A DNA stretch of 64,000 bases from Liolophura sinensis (GCF_032854445.1 NC_088300.1:32099608-32163607); one strand, 5' to 3'; positions 46,730 through 59,049 are shown, numbered from the stretch's first letter. The notes: generated by a model not told the origin, from the sequence alone. Program-made: numbers and translations.

Positions 46730-48930
46730 ATCAAAGTTTGCTCTAACATTGTAGTTTTCAGACATGTAGATCACAGGCACACTTACCTGAGCTAATCTAC
46801 CTTAACCCACCGTAATAATGGGCGTAAATAAGTACACAGCTGGTCATATAAACTGTTTATAAAACGTTATCAACCCAGGTGGAAACCTTGCAAATCTTAC
46901 ATGTCAATGTACAGGTCAATTGAATATTCAGCTAATAACATCCATGAAATATAGATAAAATGTGAATTACTAAATTTTCGTCTGCAAGTCCATATAAGAC
47001 ATATTGACGTTTCTCCTGCTTTTTGTAAATTGCACAACGTGACTTTTCATTTCATGTAAATGTGTAATAAAGCTACTGTTGCAGAGAGGCTGTCATGTCT
47101 TAATTTACTTCTGCTGATCCTATAAACATGTTAGTGCCAAATAGGTTTGGCCACCTCAGGTGGTACCAATATCACGTCTGGCCCATGGACTAATTGTTGT
47201 GTTTGGTCACAATCATGCTTATCAACCAGTTCAAAACAAAGCTGTAATCAAGCCGTTATCCATTAGTAACTAATCACCATCCGGTGTGGAACTGTGCAGT
47301 AACCAACTGGTACATGACAGCTAATTACTGCAAAAAAAACTGGCTGGTTATCAACCTGTACCAAACTGTAACTGAACAGTACCAGTTGGTACTGCCAGGA
47401 AAGGCCCAGTTAGGTACCAACTTGTGAAAGTTTCCCAGTGTAATTTGTCTTTGTGTCCGCTTATGGGGAATCAAATGCGGGATCATGTGATTCAAAATCG
47501 TTGATGGTATAACGTGATTCGAGACAGGAACTATTTCCTACTAGGTATGTTCACGCTCATTACCTGTCGATTTACATCTCTGCCACCAATTGCAAATTTT
47601 GTACAGAAGTCTTGAACAATGCCAAGGTCACTGGAGTAACGGTGATGAGGCAGGACGTGATGTCAGAAAACACAAACAATCCGTCTCAACATTTGTCTGT
47701 AATAATACTTTATACACATGCATTCTCTTTATCTAGAGTGTGTGCAACATGATTCTAACCAACACTTAAAACAATTTTATTGATGAGTGGTGATTAAATA
47801 GTTCCTGGGAGGACACAAGAGATGAGGCTAAGTCTGAACGTGCGTCTCCCAGGCTCCAAAGGGCAAGCTTGTCTATAGATGGCATGGATGTAAAGCGAAA
47901 GGTAGTGAGCAACGCATGCGCTGTAAGGGGTATGGAACTATTTGTGTGAAGAAAGAAGATGGACATGTAAAGATTATAATAAGGTCTGGTATAAAGTCGC
48001 TGTTAATTCAGCATGGGAATGGTGTTTGTCATTAACATGGGCGCTAAATGTTATCCAAAAAGAAACTGTCAGCGCGGGAATGTAATACTTACATTTTATA
48101 TGCATTTCGGTATTTTCTTTTTATACAGATAGAAACCATTTTTTATTTATGTATGACTTTTTCTTAGGAAGAATTGCCTACAGTATGTATTTTCAGACTG
48201 GCATCGTATAAATATTAACATGATTTAGCTTGCGACTACATACGTGTCATATATCGTCCTTCGTTATGTATATCTACGTGATCCGCATGCATAGCAAATA
48301 ACATAATCCACAAAGGTTGCGTAAAATTTACGACTTGTTTTGTTCTAGTACACATCGTTAAGTCGTCTTTCAGTAATATCCCTATCAGCTTACATCGCTA
48401 CATCAGCCAACATTTCGTTCACGTGCCATAAATCCCCGTCTTTGTATGTCACTGATCAAAGTGACTCCGTTATTCCTGGATATTAAAGCTTTGTGAGATT
48501 ATGCATCAATAAAGAATGCATACGTCGGACAATACATTTATGACATTGACAGTTTTCAACCAAGGACACTGACGATTATTGCTCATGAAACAATTGAAAA
48601 TCAAATCTCGCCCACGTCTCTCCTTCAACAGCCCCGAAAAGTCCAGTTATAATTAAATTTCTCAGCGAGATGAAATCGAAATGCGTGCAAGATGGCAAAT
48701 AGACTGGATTAGATATATATGCTATGTCTTCATTTACGAACCCCTCTGTTTACATGTGTGGAAGATGGCGTGGCTCTGCCCAGGGTTAAACATTGCATTG
48801 CACGAGGTACCGGTAATGTGTAACCGCAGCTGAGAAAATTTATAACATAGCTGGAATTGAACCTATGAGCTTGTCTTGAGCTTGAAGTTGTCTGCCACCT
48901 TTGACAGAAACCTTGCATGTATGTATATAT
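46730..48930. other. Non-coding stretch
   Basis: Contains a run of short inverted GGTACC/CCAGTTGGTAC-like motifs at about 47150-47420, possibly a diverged local repeat. Nothing else was recognised. Confidence 0.4.
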
Positions 48931-48935
48931 ATATG

Positions 48936-49160
48936 TATGCTTGAGGTTTTACGTCGTACAATTTTTCAGTCATATGACGACGGAGAGTGACTAGGTATGT
49001 GCACGTATACGGTGTCATCTTGTGGCATGGAGAGTCCAACTGAAGTATCATGCCGAAGACTCCAGACATGACACCCACCCAGTCACATTATATTGACACC
49101 CGGGGCAACCAGTCCTGTTTCCTTGCTCTAACCTCTCAATACTGAGCGCCAAGCGAAAGA
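48936..49160 (-). mobile_element. Second dispersed SINE-like family copy
   Basis: GAGGTTTTACGTCGTACAAT, TTTCAGTCATATGACGACGG, TTGAAGTATCATGCCGAAGA-like centre (AACTGAAGTATCATGCCGAA), GACATGACACCCACCCAGTC, CCAGTCCTGTTTCCTTG, TACTGAGCGCCAAGC. This is the reverse order of 42455-42690, with an internal deletion. Confidence 0.85.
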
Positions 49161-49301
49161 TTGAGTAGTTTGTCCGGGTCAACCCAGGAACCGAACATGG
49201 TGTACTGCTTGATTACTCTGGGGTGTAGAAGTATTGAGCTGTATACAGGTATATATATATATACACACATATATACTTTAAAACAAGAGCTTGTTTTATG
49301 T

Positions 49302-49400
49302 CTTTTGATTGGTGATTTACACTGTACTCAAGAATATTTCACTTATTCGACGGCGGCCAACACTGTGGTGGAAGGAAACCGGGCAGAGCTTAGAGGAATC
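49302..49400 (-). mobile_element. tRNA-SINE 3' fragment
   Basis: TTTGATTGGTGATTTACACT, ACTCAAGAATATTTCACTTA, TTCGACGGCGGCCAACACTG and GGAAACCGGGCAGAGC. The head is missing. Confidence 0.88.
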
Positions 49401-49510
49401 GATTGTTGTTTATAACACATTACTGAAGAATATTTAACTTACATATACTTCGATGGCCGTCAGGTTGGTGCGTGGATGGAAGACACACTTGTGACCGCGG
49501 AGGAAACAAT
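49401..49510 (-). mobile_element. Second, more diverged SINE fragment in tandem
   Basis: TTGTTTATAACACATTACTG, AAGAATATTTAACTTACATA and CTTCGATGGCCGTCAGG repeat the same landmarks directly after the previous fragment, with greater divergence. Confidence 0.5.
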
Positions 49511-50129
49511 GTGACAAAACCATACAGACAAAGCTGTAGGAGATCAAGCGAATGCTGGATTTGTTTGTTTGTTTGTTTTTTTTGTTTTTTTTTTTTTGAT
49601 CGGTTTTTTGGTCAGGTAACTTTCGAGATGCATGCTGTGGTTTCCTAAACCGAGCCCTATGCGGGCTCTTGAGGTCATTGACATACATGTACGTGAAACA
49701 TTTTTGAGCATGCATGTCACTTAGAACACCAATTAATAATAAAGTAAATAAAAATACCTGTATACAAGTATTATATAATATGACAAAAGAAAATTGTGCC
49801 ACTATTTTACTGTACACCGTAAAGAGTTTCCTTTCAAGTTTTTTCTCCTTTAACGGGTCAAGATTTATTTCGTTTTAATTATACATTTGGTTATCAAGAC
49901 AATTTGCCGATGGCCAACTGAATGTATTATTGCTTTGTTGACGAACCATATATTGTACACTTACAGCTCGCTACACGAGACGTTCCTATAACAATGCTGT
50001 TTATTCCCGGTAATTGTGCATGGTGGGATGTAGCTCCTTCTGCTACGATTACTTTACGATGTTGTTTTCGCTGAGGGTTTTTACGGCTTTAGCTTAACGC
50101 CCAGAGGATCAACTGCGCAGTTTATATAA

Positions 50130-50430
50130 GATTGGTTTACAAGGCGAGACGCGCGCCAAGGCGCTGGCTTAAACCATGCAGTGCCGCTTCTCTCTTGACA
50201 TCTACAATGGCCTGTGTTACAATTCGGCAGACATTGCAGTGTAATGATGCAGACGGCGATCGATGGCCGCCAAGCCGACGGTCACATGATTCTTCTAACC
50301 ATGTACCGCCGATGCTTCTGAGATTAGCCTCATCGCCACGCGGCCCACGCCATGTTTGTTTCAATGCCTTCAAGTGCATCTGTTCAACCCAATATACAAA
50401 AACACGGTCACATGGAAGTACAGAATAATC
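50130..50430. other. CpG-rich island
   Basis: About 300 bp clearly richer in CG than the surroundings (for example AGACGCGCGCCAAGGCGC, GACGGCGATCGATGGCCGCC, CGCCACGCGGCCCACGCC). It is open on both strands for 80-98 codons, which GC-rich DNA favours. It could be a promoter or first exon, but I found no TATA, start or donor that decides it. Confidence 0.35.
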
Positions 50431-51399
50431 ACAAATATAACCATCATTTAAGAAAGCAGCCTAAATATGAAATGAACCTCATGACTCCGCAGAGAATATT
50501 GTTATTGGCTTCAGCCCAGACATATCAACGGTATTTTCTCGACGGGGAAATCTCTGAAATTTACATTTATTTATGTATAAATATATAGTACAGTGTATAT
50601 TCCCTTAATTCAATAGACCAGCTTTTGGACGTATAACGCTTATGTTGGCTTCATACAGCAGCTATGTCTTGCTGAATAATTCTACATCAACAGTGTTTAC
50701 AAATAACCTGTTGGTGATTATGTACAGATAAATATACAGCGAAGGAATGTGAGTCTGAATGTACGCAAATCATTCCTCCACGTTGTGCTAAAAGTAATGG
50801 GGAAACACGGGGTTACACTGCTAGGCCTCCTGTCTGCGTTGGACAAATTCAGACAAAGAATTATATATAAACTGATTGTTTCGTTCATTTGGGCATGGCC
50901 AATCTGATAATTACAGATATTATTGTGTTACAGTGTATTAGCCTGGTGTATAGGTGAAGCAAGGACATAGTTTCCTCTCTGTATAACTATAGGGAACGGA
51001 ATAACACACGTACAAATAACGATATAGTGTCTCACCACAAATCTGTGAAATCCTTCATATCTAACTGACATCCACATCATCCATATAAATGGGGTTAAGC
51101 GTGTATTTATCGCCTTTGCGTACAAGGCAGACAACAGTGTATATACATGTATATATACGTGTATTGATCCCTGAATTAGACCATGGATTTCCACCTATTA
51201 TGGGTTTTAGGTGGTGTATTCAGATACCTTCCGGTCCATATGCTGTGTATCTTCTGTCTAACATGATTTGGCTAGCTGGGTGACACATGCTACATGTATA
51301 GAGCGATATTATATCAATGTCAAATCAGTCACGTGCGTGATACCCGTGTTCCATGTTACTGGTATCAGTATGTCTTGCATTATATGTAATTTGTACCAC

Positions 51400-52610
51400 A
51401 CTGGTCTGGTACGTGCGCATAAACCTGTGTTATCTGTCCCCTGTATCTCATGCGTAGCGTACAGACTTGTGTTATCTCTCACTTGTATCCCATGTGTGTG
51501 GTATACAGACCTGTGTAACCTGCCACTTGTATATCATGCGTAGCGTACAGACCTGTGTTATCTACCACTTGTGTCCCATGTGTGTGGTATACAGACCTGT
51601 GTAATCTGTCACTTGTATCTCATGCGTAGCGTACAGACCTGTGTTATCTACCACTTGTATCCCATGTGTGTGGTATACAGACCTGTGTAATCTGTCACTT
51701 GTATCCCATGTGTGTGTGGCGTATACACACCTGTGTTATCTGTCACCTGTATTACGTGTGTCTGGTACGTTAGACCTGTGTTATCGGTCACTTGTGTCCC
51801 ATTCGTGTGGGGCGTGTAGACCTGTGTTATCTGTCATTTGTGTCCCATGTGTGTGGGGCGTATACACCTGTGTTATATCTGCCGCTTGTATCAAGTGTGT
51901 GTCGTGTGTAAAGACCCTGTGTTATCAGCTGCTTGTATCCCATGTGTATGGTGTGAATAGACCTGTGTTATAAGTCATTTGTAACAGGTATGTAAGGCGT
52001 ACATAAGCGTGTTTTATCTGTCAGTTGTGTCACAGGGGTGTGGGGCCTGTTTATTTGCCAATTGTATGTATGTCACAGGCCTGTTAGTGATATAGACCTG
52101 TGTTATCCGTCTCTTGTAACGCCGTGTGTGGGGCGCATAAACCAGCATGTATTACCTGAAACTTCATGGACGTATAGATCTGTGTTATCCATTTGTGGTA
52201 ACACGTGTGTGGGGCCTGTAGACCTGTGTTATCCGTCTCTGATAACATGTGTGTGGGGCCTATGGATCTGTGTTATCCGTCACTTGTAACACGTGTGTGG
52301 AGCGTATAGACCAGAATGTATTATCTGAAACTTTATGGGCGTATAGACCAACATGTATTGTCTGAAACTTTATGGACGTATAGACCTGTTTTATTTATCA
52401 CTTGTATCCCATGTGTGGGGCATATAGACCTGTGTTATCGATTACCTGTAACACGTGTGTGGTATAGACCAGTGTGTATTACCTGAAATTTTATTCGCGT
52501 GTAGACCAGCACGTATTATCGGAAACTTTATGCGCGTATAGACCTGTGTTATTTGTCACTTGTAATACGTGTGTGGAGCGTATAGACCAGCATGTATTAT
52601 CTGAAACCAG
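51400..52610. repeat. About 44-bp minisatellite, about 27 units, 86-bp higher-order part
   Basis: Units built on AGACCTGTGTTATCTGTCAC, TTGTATCCCATGTGTGTGG and GTATAC, 37-48 bp long. At 51463-51720 units of 44 and 42 bp alternate, giving an exact 86-bp period (starts at 51463, 51549, 51635). From about 52290 a shorter 37-bp variant (AGACCAGCATGTATTATCTG with AAACTTTATGGGCGTAT) is mixed in. The plus-strand frames inside it are repeat translations. Confidence 0.93.
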
Positions 52611-53859
52611 CAGTGTCACGGATTAACTATACATCTTCACCCGTGACACCTTCAAAGTTCCTTTTGGGGTTTAATGTTGAAATTCTATACTCACATGGTT
52701 AAAACTATAGTTTTTTTCCATATACATGTATATACCAATAAACATTTAGAAATTTTGTGGAACTGAATGTTGCAATTTTCTGTGCTTTGTCCAGCATGTC
52801 CGATCTGTAATGAAGGTATTTTTTGAGTACCGTATCATTTAACTGTTACACCAACCAATGGAATGCTTTGTGGCGCACTTCATTCAGCTAAATGGAGACG
52901 ACAATAACTTCAACCAACCAACCAACAAACCAACGGAGTTGAGTTGCCAATAACTGTGTAACCACATCGATCTTATTTTCTTACTGCGTAGAAAAATTTG
53001 GGGTCAGCTTGTTCTTGTTTACTATACTGACATAGTGTATTACTGCGCAGTGCCATCTTTACGATGTCGAGGTGTATACACACAGTCTTTATACGCAATC
53101 ATTACACTAACTGAACGGACGTGTTGTCCCAACCGTAAGACGAAGACAACATGCGTGTGCAATTTGCGGAATTTGTCTCATACAATTAAATGCAGGTGTA
53201 TATAAAGTGTGATTGAATGGACACGGTATATCCGGCCAAACTCCGTCTGATATAAATATATATAACACCTATATCTCTAAGCGGACTACTTGTATCGTTT
53301 ACTGTAGTGAATGCTGTCTTGGTCGACTTCCTTATGTAAAGTTGGGTAAACACTATAGACTCGGATCTCGTGGCACCATTACACTCGCCCTCAGCTATTA
53401 ATGTCAGCGTGACATGTAAATAACTACACACACACGCCTGATACAACCAGATACGTAGTACGTGTGCAGCTGACGTGGGTGTATGTACACACGTACGCTG
53501 ACCGCCGGCTGAATTAATTTAATTGTGCGGAATGTAACAATGGGTTTAAACTGGTTAAACTGGCCCCATCCCATTTCAGTTAAATTAATATAAATGTATT
53601 TGTTACACTTACGTAAGGCCACTTCACCCGTGAGGGCCATATATAACATTCCAAACTAGAGTACGCACGATATACCATAAATACGGATAATAAAGATGAA
53701 TAACACATGCAGAGACGTCCGTGTACTATTTGTTATTTTGTATGCTGATTCTATTTAGATTATATAATGTAGGCCCTGTATTATTGATGACTCTTTAATT
53801 GGTGGCTGATAATTGGTTATTTCCTTTCTGTTTTGTGTATAGGCCTATATAATACTAAT

Positions 53860-53945
53860 TTATTTATTTATTTGTCTGATTGGTGTTTTACGCTCTACAC
53901 AAGAATATTTCACAAAACGATGGTGACCAACATCTTATATAATGT
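53860..53945 (-). mobile_element. tRNA-SINE 3' fragment
   Basis: TTATTTATTTGTCTGATTGG, TGTTTTACGCTCTACACAAG, AATATTTCACAAAACGATGG, then the match is lost. Confidence 0.8.
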
Positions 53946-54157
53946 TGGATAACTGATATGTGTGTGCAAAAAAGTATGATCTATACTCTGATTGGAGTAT
54001 GTACTGTACTCATGAGTTTATTTCATTCCGAGGTTTGAAATTTTGAAAAGCCAAAATTTCATCTCGCTGTGCATGGCAGTCCCGATGTGTAATATAAGTT
54101 GCTTGAATTAGGTGTACCACTATATAGTGTGTACTTTTATGTTGCTTGCTCTCATTC

Positions 54158-54325
54158 ACATGCTGGCTTCCTCTCCGGCCGTACGTGGGAATATTCGCGC
54201 CAGCAACATGGGGATGGTCTTGGGTTTCCCACGATCTTTGTCCTGTGTCCACCCACCCTAATTTTGGCCGCCGTCGCACAGGTCAAACATTCTAAAAACA
54301 CAAATCAAAATAAACAGATAAATGA
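54158..54325 (+). mobile_element. tRNA-SINE middle and 3' fragment
   Basis: CATGCTGGCTTCCTCTCCGG, CCGTACGTGGGAATATTCGC, AACATGGGGATGGTCTTGGG, GGCCGCCGTCGCACAGG and an A-rich tail. The tRNA head and the AAGTGAAATATTCTTGAG core are lost. Confidence 0.8.
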
Positions 54326-54589
54326 AATACAGGCCTCATTATGTATATGTCTATTTACTGAATGCTACATAGGTTGCTAAATACACGCATTGAATACAGG
54401 GGCATGGAAGCTCTGTGACAAAACTTAAGGTGTTCTTTCTTTTGACTTTTAGCAGATTTTAAGCAGATTTAAATCGTTCAGGCATTACAAGAACAGTAAC
54501 ATTGCTCATTTACATGTACAAATGTTAAATCTTAAGCTATCTGTCAGCCATCTGAAACAAAGCTTTGCGTCCAGCTACAATGTCACAGG

Positions 54590-54775
54590 ATGCTTTGGGT
54601 GTACGTCGTACTCAACAATTTTTTCTTGTGGCATAGCGAGTCCAACTGAAGTATCATGCCGAAGACACCAGACATAACCCCCACTCAGTCATATTGTACT
54701 GACACCAGATCCACCAGTCCTGTTTCCTTGCCCTAACCTCTCAACGCTGAACAACCAGCGCGAGGCAGCAAAGAG
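54590..54775 (-). mobile_element. Second dispersed SINE-like family copy
   Basis: GTGTACGTCGTACTCAACAA, GAGTCCAACTGAAGTATCAT, GCCGAAGACACCAGACATAA, CCACTCAGTCATATTGTACT, CCAGTCCTGTTTCCTTGCCC. It is very close to the copy at 48936-49160, so the two are recent relative to other repeats here. Confidence 0.88.
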
Positions 54776-55082
54776 TATGCACAGCAAACGGATGCGTTTT
54801 CTTATGTATACTTCCATATGTCACACCTATATAGTATAGCGACGAGTCTGTTTGGGAGTTGTATACAGCTGCATGAGTTCAGTCACACTGGTAACTTATA
54901 CCATGGTGAACAAAACTCCCGATTTCAAGCAGAACATTTCATATCGTATAACCAAAAAAAAACAAATAATGCATTTTGTGAACAATTATTTCAGGTAGGT
55001 TTGTATACTGTTGTCAGAAATATATACATTTCTGATTAGCTGCGTGCATCTAGGCAGTTTAAAATGAAAGAAATAATGATTA

Positions 55083-55190
55083 AGGAGTCTCTCACCAATG
55101 CGGTTGCTGTGAGTAGAAGTCCAGCTCTTGCTGGCTTTCTCTCCTGTTGTGCGTGATAAGGTCCTGCAGAAACTTTCGGCTGGTCTTGGT
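55083..55190 (+). mobile_element. tRNA-SINE 5'-middle fragment
   Basis: GAGTCTCTCACCAATGCGGT, TGCTGTGAGTAGAAGTCCAG (box B region, mutated), TTGCTGGCTTTCTCTCCTG. It ends before the conserved 3' body. Confidence 0.75.
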
Positions 55191-55885
55191 CAAAAATCAA
55201 AACTCAACGCCACTGAATTGAACATGTAGCTAAATTTAGCTTTGCTAGGCTTATAATATTTAATTTTAGCCACATGCTTGTATCCAAAGTGGGATGGACT
55301 ACATTAATAAATTTAGATGTCAGTGACGTCTTAAAGATTTTTTACAATTTTATTATCGCCTTTGCAATAATATTTTCTGAGTACTACAGAAGCTAAAAGA
55401 GTACTGTTATATGTGTACTTATCTGGGTAGTGAACTATTCTCACTTTTAAAATACCGGCTTTGATGCAAGGAAAACCTTGTGACGGGTATGGTTAACACA
55501 AAAAAGATATCTATTATATATTGGAATGGGTTAAACTCTGTAAAGATAATTCTAAAAAATACAGGTGTCCTTTCAGAAATTCCATTTATAGCGCTTTTTT
55601 TTTTATTTCATTTCTTCTTTAATTTCCCTTAAAAACGGAAAGGTACCTATTTATATACATTGTCCCCTCAAGGTTTTTCTTTAACCAGCCTATAATCACA
55701 CTCAACGACCTGATGGTCCATATCCACTCAAGTTTGCAGAAGTAGGCCTATGATATCAGATAAAGTTTTCAGCGAATAACGAGCCAATACAAGGCTTTGT
55801 AAATATAACAGTACACACTTCTGTAAGTGTCTTTCTAAGCACTTAACCTAATATATGGTTTGTGTACTATAGGTTGTTTTTCTAG

Positions 55886-56275
55886 ATCAAACCTGATGTG
55901 ATCAGGATTAGGAGTCACGTGTTTTGCTTCTTTGGATCTATGTGTCTAGTCTGGTCAGCTGACACAGATTCTGTGTACTGCGATCTTCACTACGCATATC
56001 AACAACAACGTCACCTATATATTAACCAATGGCGACGCCGCAAGGTGGACATACTTAACTTTACGCCTGGCACGTTCCTTTCGGTTACCTTTCAAATATC
56101 AGATATTGTAACAGCTCCAACAAGCAATCTCAGATTATATCGACGAAAAGTTCTGAGAGACGTAGAAACATTTCTCTACAATATAAGTGGGCGTAGAGGG
56201 CCTACTATATACGGGAAAACATGTGAGTCTGCATGGCATGAAACGAGATATACAGAATGTGTTTGGCAGATTTAA
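55886..56275 (+). CDS. Candidate terminal coding exon, unknown protein
   Basis: A plausible acceptor (GGTTGTTTTTCTAG) precedes 55886. From there 129 codons stay open to a TAA at 56273-56275, unusually long for this AT-rich region. An AATAAA poly(A) signal follows at about 56325. The frame reads IKPDVIRIRSHVFCFFGSMC at the start, is basic and aromatic in the middle (YINQWRRRKVDI) and ends CESAWHETRYTECVWQI. There is no in-frame ATG near the start (the first candidate is a GTG), which is why I treat it as a 3' exon. No family was recognised. A chance frame remains quite possible. Confidence 0.25.
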   Translation: MKPDVIRIRSHVFCFFGSMCLVWSADTDSVYCDLHYAYQQQRHLYINQWRRRKVDILNFTPGTFLSVTFQISDIVTAPTSNLRLYRRKVLRDVETFLYNISGRRGPTIYGKTCESAWHETRYTECVWQI

Positions 56276-56769
56276 ATGTCACATTCTCATTTATCTTTCT
56301 AATGAGTACAAGCCAAGTACGAGCAATAAATCAAGCAACTAGCCATTCATTTTTAGCAAATCTGCGGTTACACTCCTCCACCTGTGCCCTGCGTTATTAA
56401 TATATACTGCGTTTATCCAATGAGCATGCGTCCGGTTATTATATTGTGTATCTGCGAATCAATTCCCAAGCGTTACAATATAAAACATATTTTATATTTT
56501 GTGTGACATGAGGTTGCTTTGTTCGAAAGCATGTATATAAAGAGTACTCTTATTTTGTAATAAAATGTAATAATGCAAGAGAAGTAATAGGGTGACGTTT
56601 AAAGCATAGGCTATACCCAACGCCAAAACTGTTAAGAGTAATCTCTATGCCTATCGTGTTAAAATATTTTCCGGCGATTTCCTTTCTTGTCACCACGTAT
56701 GTTAAACTTTACCTAACATCTCTTTTCAGAAAGAATAGGCATATATTATTTCAATGCATTTCAAAAATA

Positions 56770-56770
<1 letters not shown>

Positions 56771-56863
<93 letters not shown>
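56771..56863. repeat. Long AT microsatellite
   Basis: About 46 TA units without interruption. The YIYIYI frame across it is meaningless. The length is likely to be polymorphic. Confidence 0.97.
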
Positions 56864-56867
<4 letters not shown>

Positions 56868-56904
56868 ATGAGTATAATGGTTCAGTTTGGGCGAATTACT
56901 TGCC

Positions 56905-57080
56905 TTTGGTAAGTCGTCTCAGTAAAGCAGGACTAGATAATAGAGCGATGGAAATCCGTCCTGCAAAAAGGAGGCACATTACATGCACGCTAAGGACTCC
57001 TTCGTCGTGATATGACTGAAAAATTGTTAAACCCGCCCATAAAACTGGATGGCATCATATTATTGAAACATTCTTTAGCA
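56905..57080 (+). mobile_element. Second dispersed family, eroded copy
   Basis: GTCGTCTCAGTAAAGCAGGA, GCACGCTAAGGACTCCTTCG, TCGTGATATGACTGAAAAAT, TGTTAAACCCGCCC. The 3' landmarks are kept and the central part is largely lost. Confidence 0.55.
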
Positions 57081-57549
57081 TGATATTAAACAACAGTCAG
57101 CCAAGCAGTCAACATTGTTTTAGTCACATTTCTGATGATCCGCAAGCTCGTATAAGCAGAAAACTCGGCACACCCGATCAAACTTCTTACATTTCTGGGA
57201 TAGCGCTCTGCATTTTAGCAGGGGCAGGCCAAGTACTGCGTAGGTAGATCTGCAGCTCTCAGTGTTCGAACTGGGTGACTCGGCAAATCTGGTGAATTCG
57301 ACATACTGCTCTAGTGAGGTAACACTTTGACCATTCTATAACTTGGACCGACCCGACAAGGAAACTTTGTCGTTATATAACTACTGAAAGTGACTGAAAA
57401 TTCCATGCAAACAGAGAAGCAATCAAGCAGTATCATGCCTGTATATATCTTTGGTCATTGAGATAGCGGTTCCCATGAAGCTGCAAGGGGACTATAACAT
57501 AACGTCGTCTTGATGTTACCGAAATTCTGTTAAAGGTAACATATAATCC

Positions 57550-58195
57550 TTCTCCAGATCTGTGCTGCTATATATATCTTACCAAGTCCGTGATGCTATA
57601 TACCTCAGTACCAAATCCGTGTCCCTATACTACATGTTTACCAAATCCTTGTTCCTACTGCTTACCAAATTCATGATGTCATGCCGCATTAAAGCTGCAT
57701 GTAATGCTAGCGTACCAAATCCATGTTGCTATACCGCTACCAAATCTTAATGTGGTGCTAGTTTACCAAATCCGCGTTGCTCTACTGCTATAAAATGTGC
57801 TTGTGGTGCTAGCTTACCAAATCCGTGTTGCGGAACCTCTTACCAAATCCGCATGTGGTGTTAGCTTATGAAATCCGAATTGCGAAAAACCTCCCCAAAT
57901 CTGCATGTGGCGCTAGTTAACCAAATCCGTGATGAGGAACCTCTGACCAAATCTGCGAATGATACTAACCAAATCCGTGTTGCTATAGCACTTACCAGGT
58001 CTGAACGTGGTGCTAGCTAACCAAATCCGTGTTGTGGAACCTCTTACCAAATCCGCATGTGGTGTTAGCTTATGAAATCCGAATTGCGAAACCTCTCACC
58101 AAATCTGCATGTGGCGCTAGTTAACCAAATTCGTGATGAGGAACCTCTGACCAAATCTGCGAATGATACTAACCGAATCTGTGTTGCTATAGCAC
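57550..58195. repeat. Tandem array with 204-bp higher-order repeat
   Basis: Short units of about 38-45 bp centred on TACCAAATCCGTGTTGC. A multi-unit block starting ACCAAATCCGTGTTG at 57816 is repeated from 58020, 204 bp later. The internal variants come in the same order (CGCATGTGGTGTTAGC, GAAATCCGAATTGCG, CTGCATGTGGCGCTAG, CGTGATGAGGAACCTC, GCGAATGATACTAACC), so the duplication is recent. Confidence 0.9.
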
Positions 58196-58475
58196 CAAAA
58201 CCATACTGTTACCTCTTAATAAAACCATTTTGATACCACTTACCAAAACCATTTTGACACCACTTACCAATGCCATTTGGATACCTCTTACCAATGCCGT
58301 TTGGATAACACTTACCCATGCCGTTTGGATAACACTTACCAAAACCATTCTGATACTTCTTCCCAAAACCATTTTGATACATCTTACTAACACTAAATAA
58401 CACTTTATATTCTTACCAAAACCATTTAATACCTCTTACGAACCCATTCTGACCTTTACACCAAAACCATGTTAC
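58195..58475. repeat. 24-bp minisatellite, about 11 copies
   Basis: Units of CTTACCAAAACCATTTTGATAC plus two bases. Since 24 is a multiple of three, the minus strand shows an NGFGKWYQ octapeptide frame. The TTACCAAA core is shared with the array on its left, so the 24-bp unit may have arisen from it. Confidence 0.88.
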
Positions 58476-58957
58476 TATTTATGAAAATCAACCATTTAGG
58501 AAATAGTTAACAATTATTCTGTTTCACATATACCTTCATGCTTTGGATCATATAATACTTTATATAAAGCCATTCTTTTGCCATTGTAGGATCCCGAAAC
58601 CATTTTCTATGCACCCAATCCAGGCACATTGCATGTCAACGTGCCAGGAAAACATGTCTGGACTTGGAAACAGGCAATAACGCGGTGACATACTAATTAG
58701 TGAATGTTCTACATCTGGACTAATGAAGACAATCCTGACGGGGTCCCCTGTGATGTCACATCAATTATGCCACTCTCTGGCGGGCGATTGTTGCGAGACT
58801 ACCAGGCTCTCAGAGGAGTGTCGACGTCTTAGTTGAGACTGTCGAGGCCAACTGGGCAACGCATTGGTCAGTTCAGTAGCCTCGTTCCTTGACGAGATGG
58901 AAGAGGTCAGCCCTTCCTTGCCAGTGTCTCTCCTCCCCTTCCCTACTACTGTCGGTA

Positions 58958-59046
58958 TCCACCATCCATATAAACAATTCTCAAGACATAATTGAAACAT
59001 CCTTTATACTAAGACGTGAAACACCAATCAAATAAATAATTAAATC
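58958..59046 (+). mobile_element. SINE 3' end, subfamily shared with 43080
   Basis: CCACCATCCATATAAACAAT, TCTCAAGACATAATTG and GTGAAACACCAATCAAATAA with the A-rich tail. The first part matches 43080-43110. Confidence 0.5.
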
Positions 59047-59049
59047 ATT

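Noticed and set aside
50132-50428. 98-codon plus and 80-codon minus frames
   Set aside because: GC-rich DNA has few stops, both strands are equally open, and no start, splice or homology evidence favours either.
51268-52289. Plus-strand frames of 83-110 codons
   Set aside because: Most of their length is the roughly 44-bp minisatellite read as repeats such as VSHVCGVYRPV.
56647-56871. 74-codon frame with a YIYI tail
   Set aside because: Half of it is the AT microsatellite.
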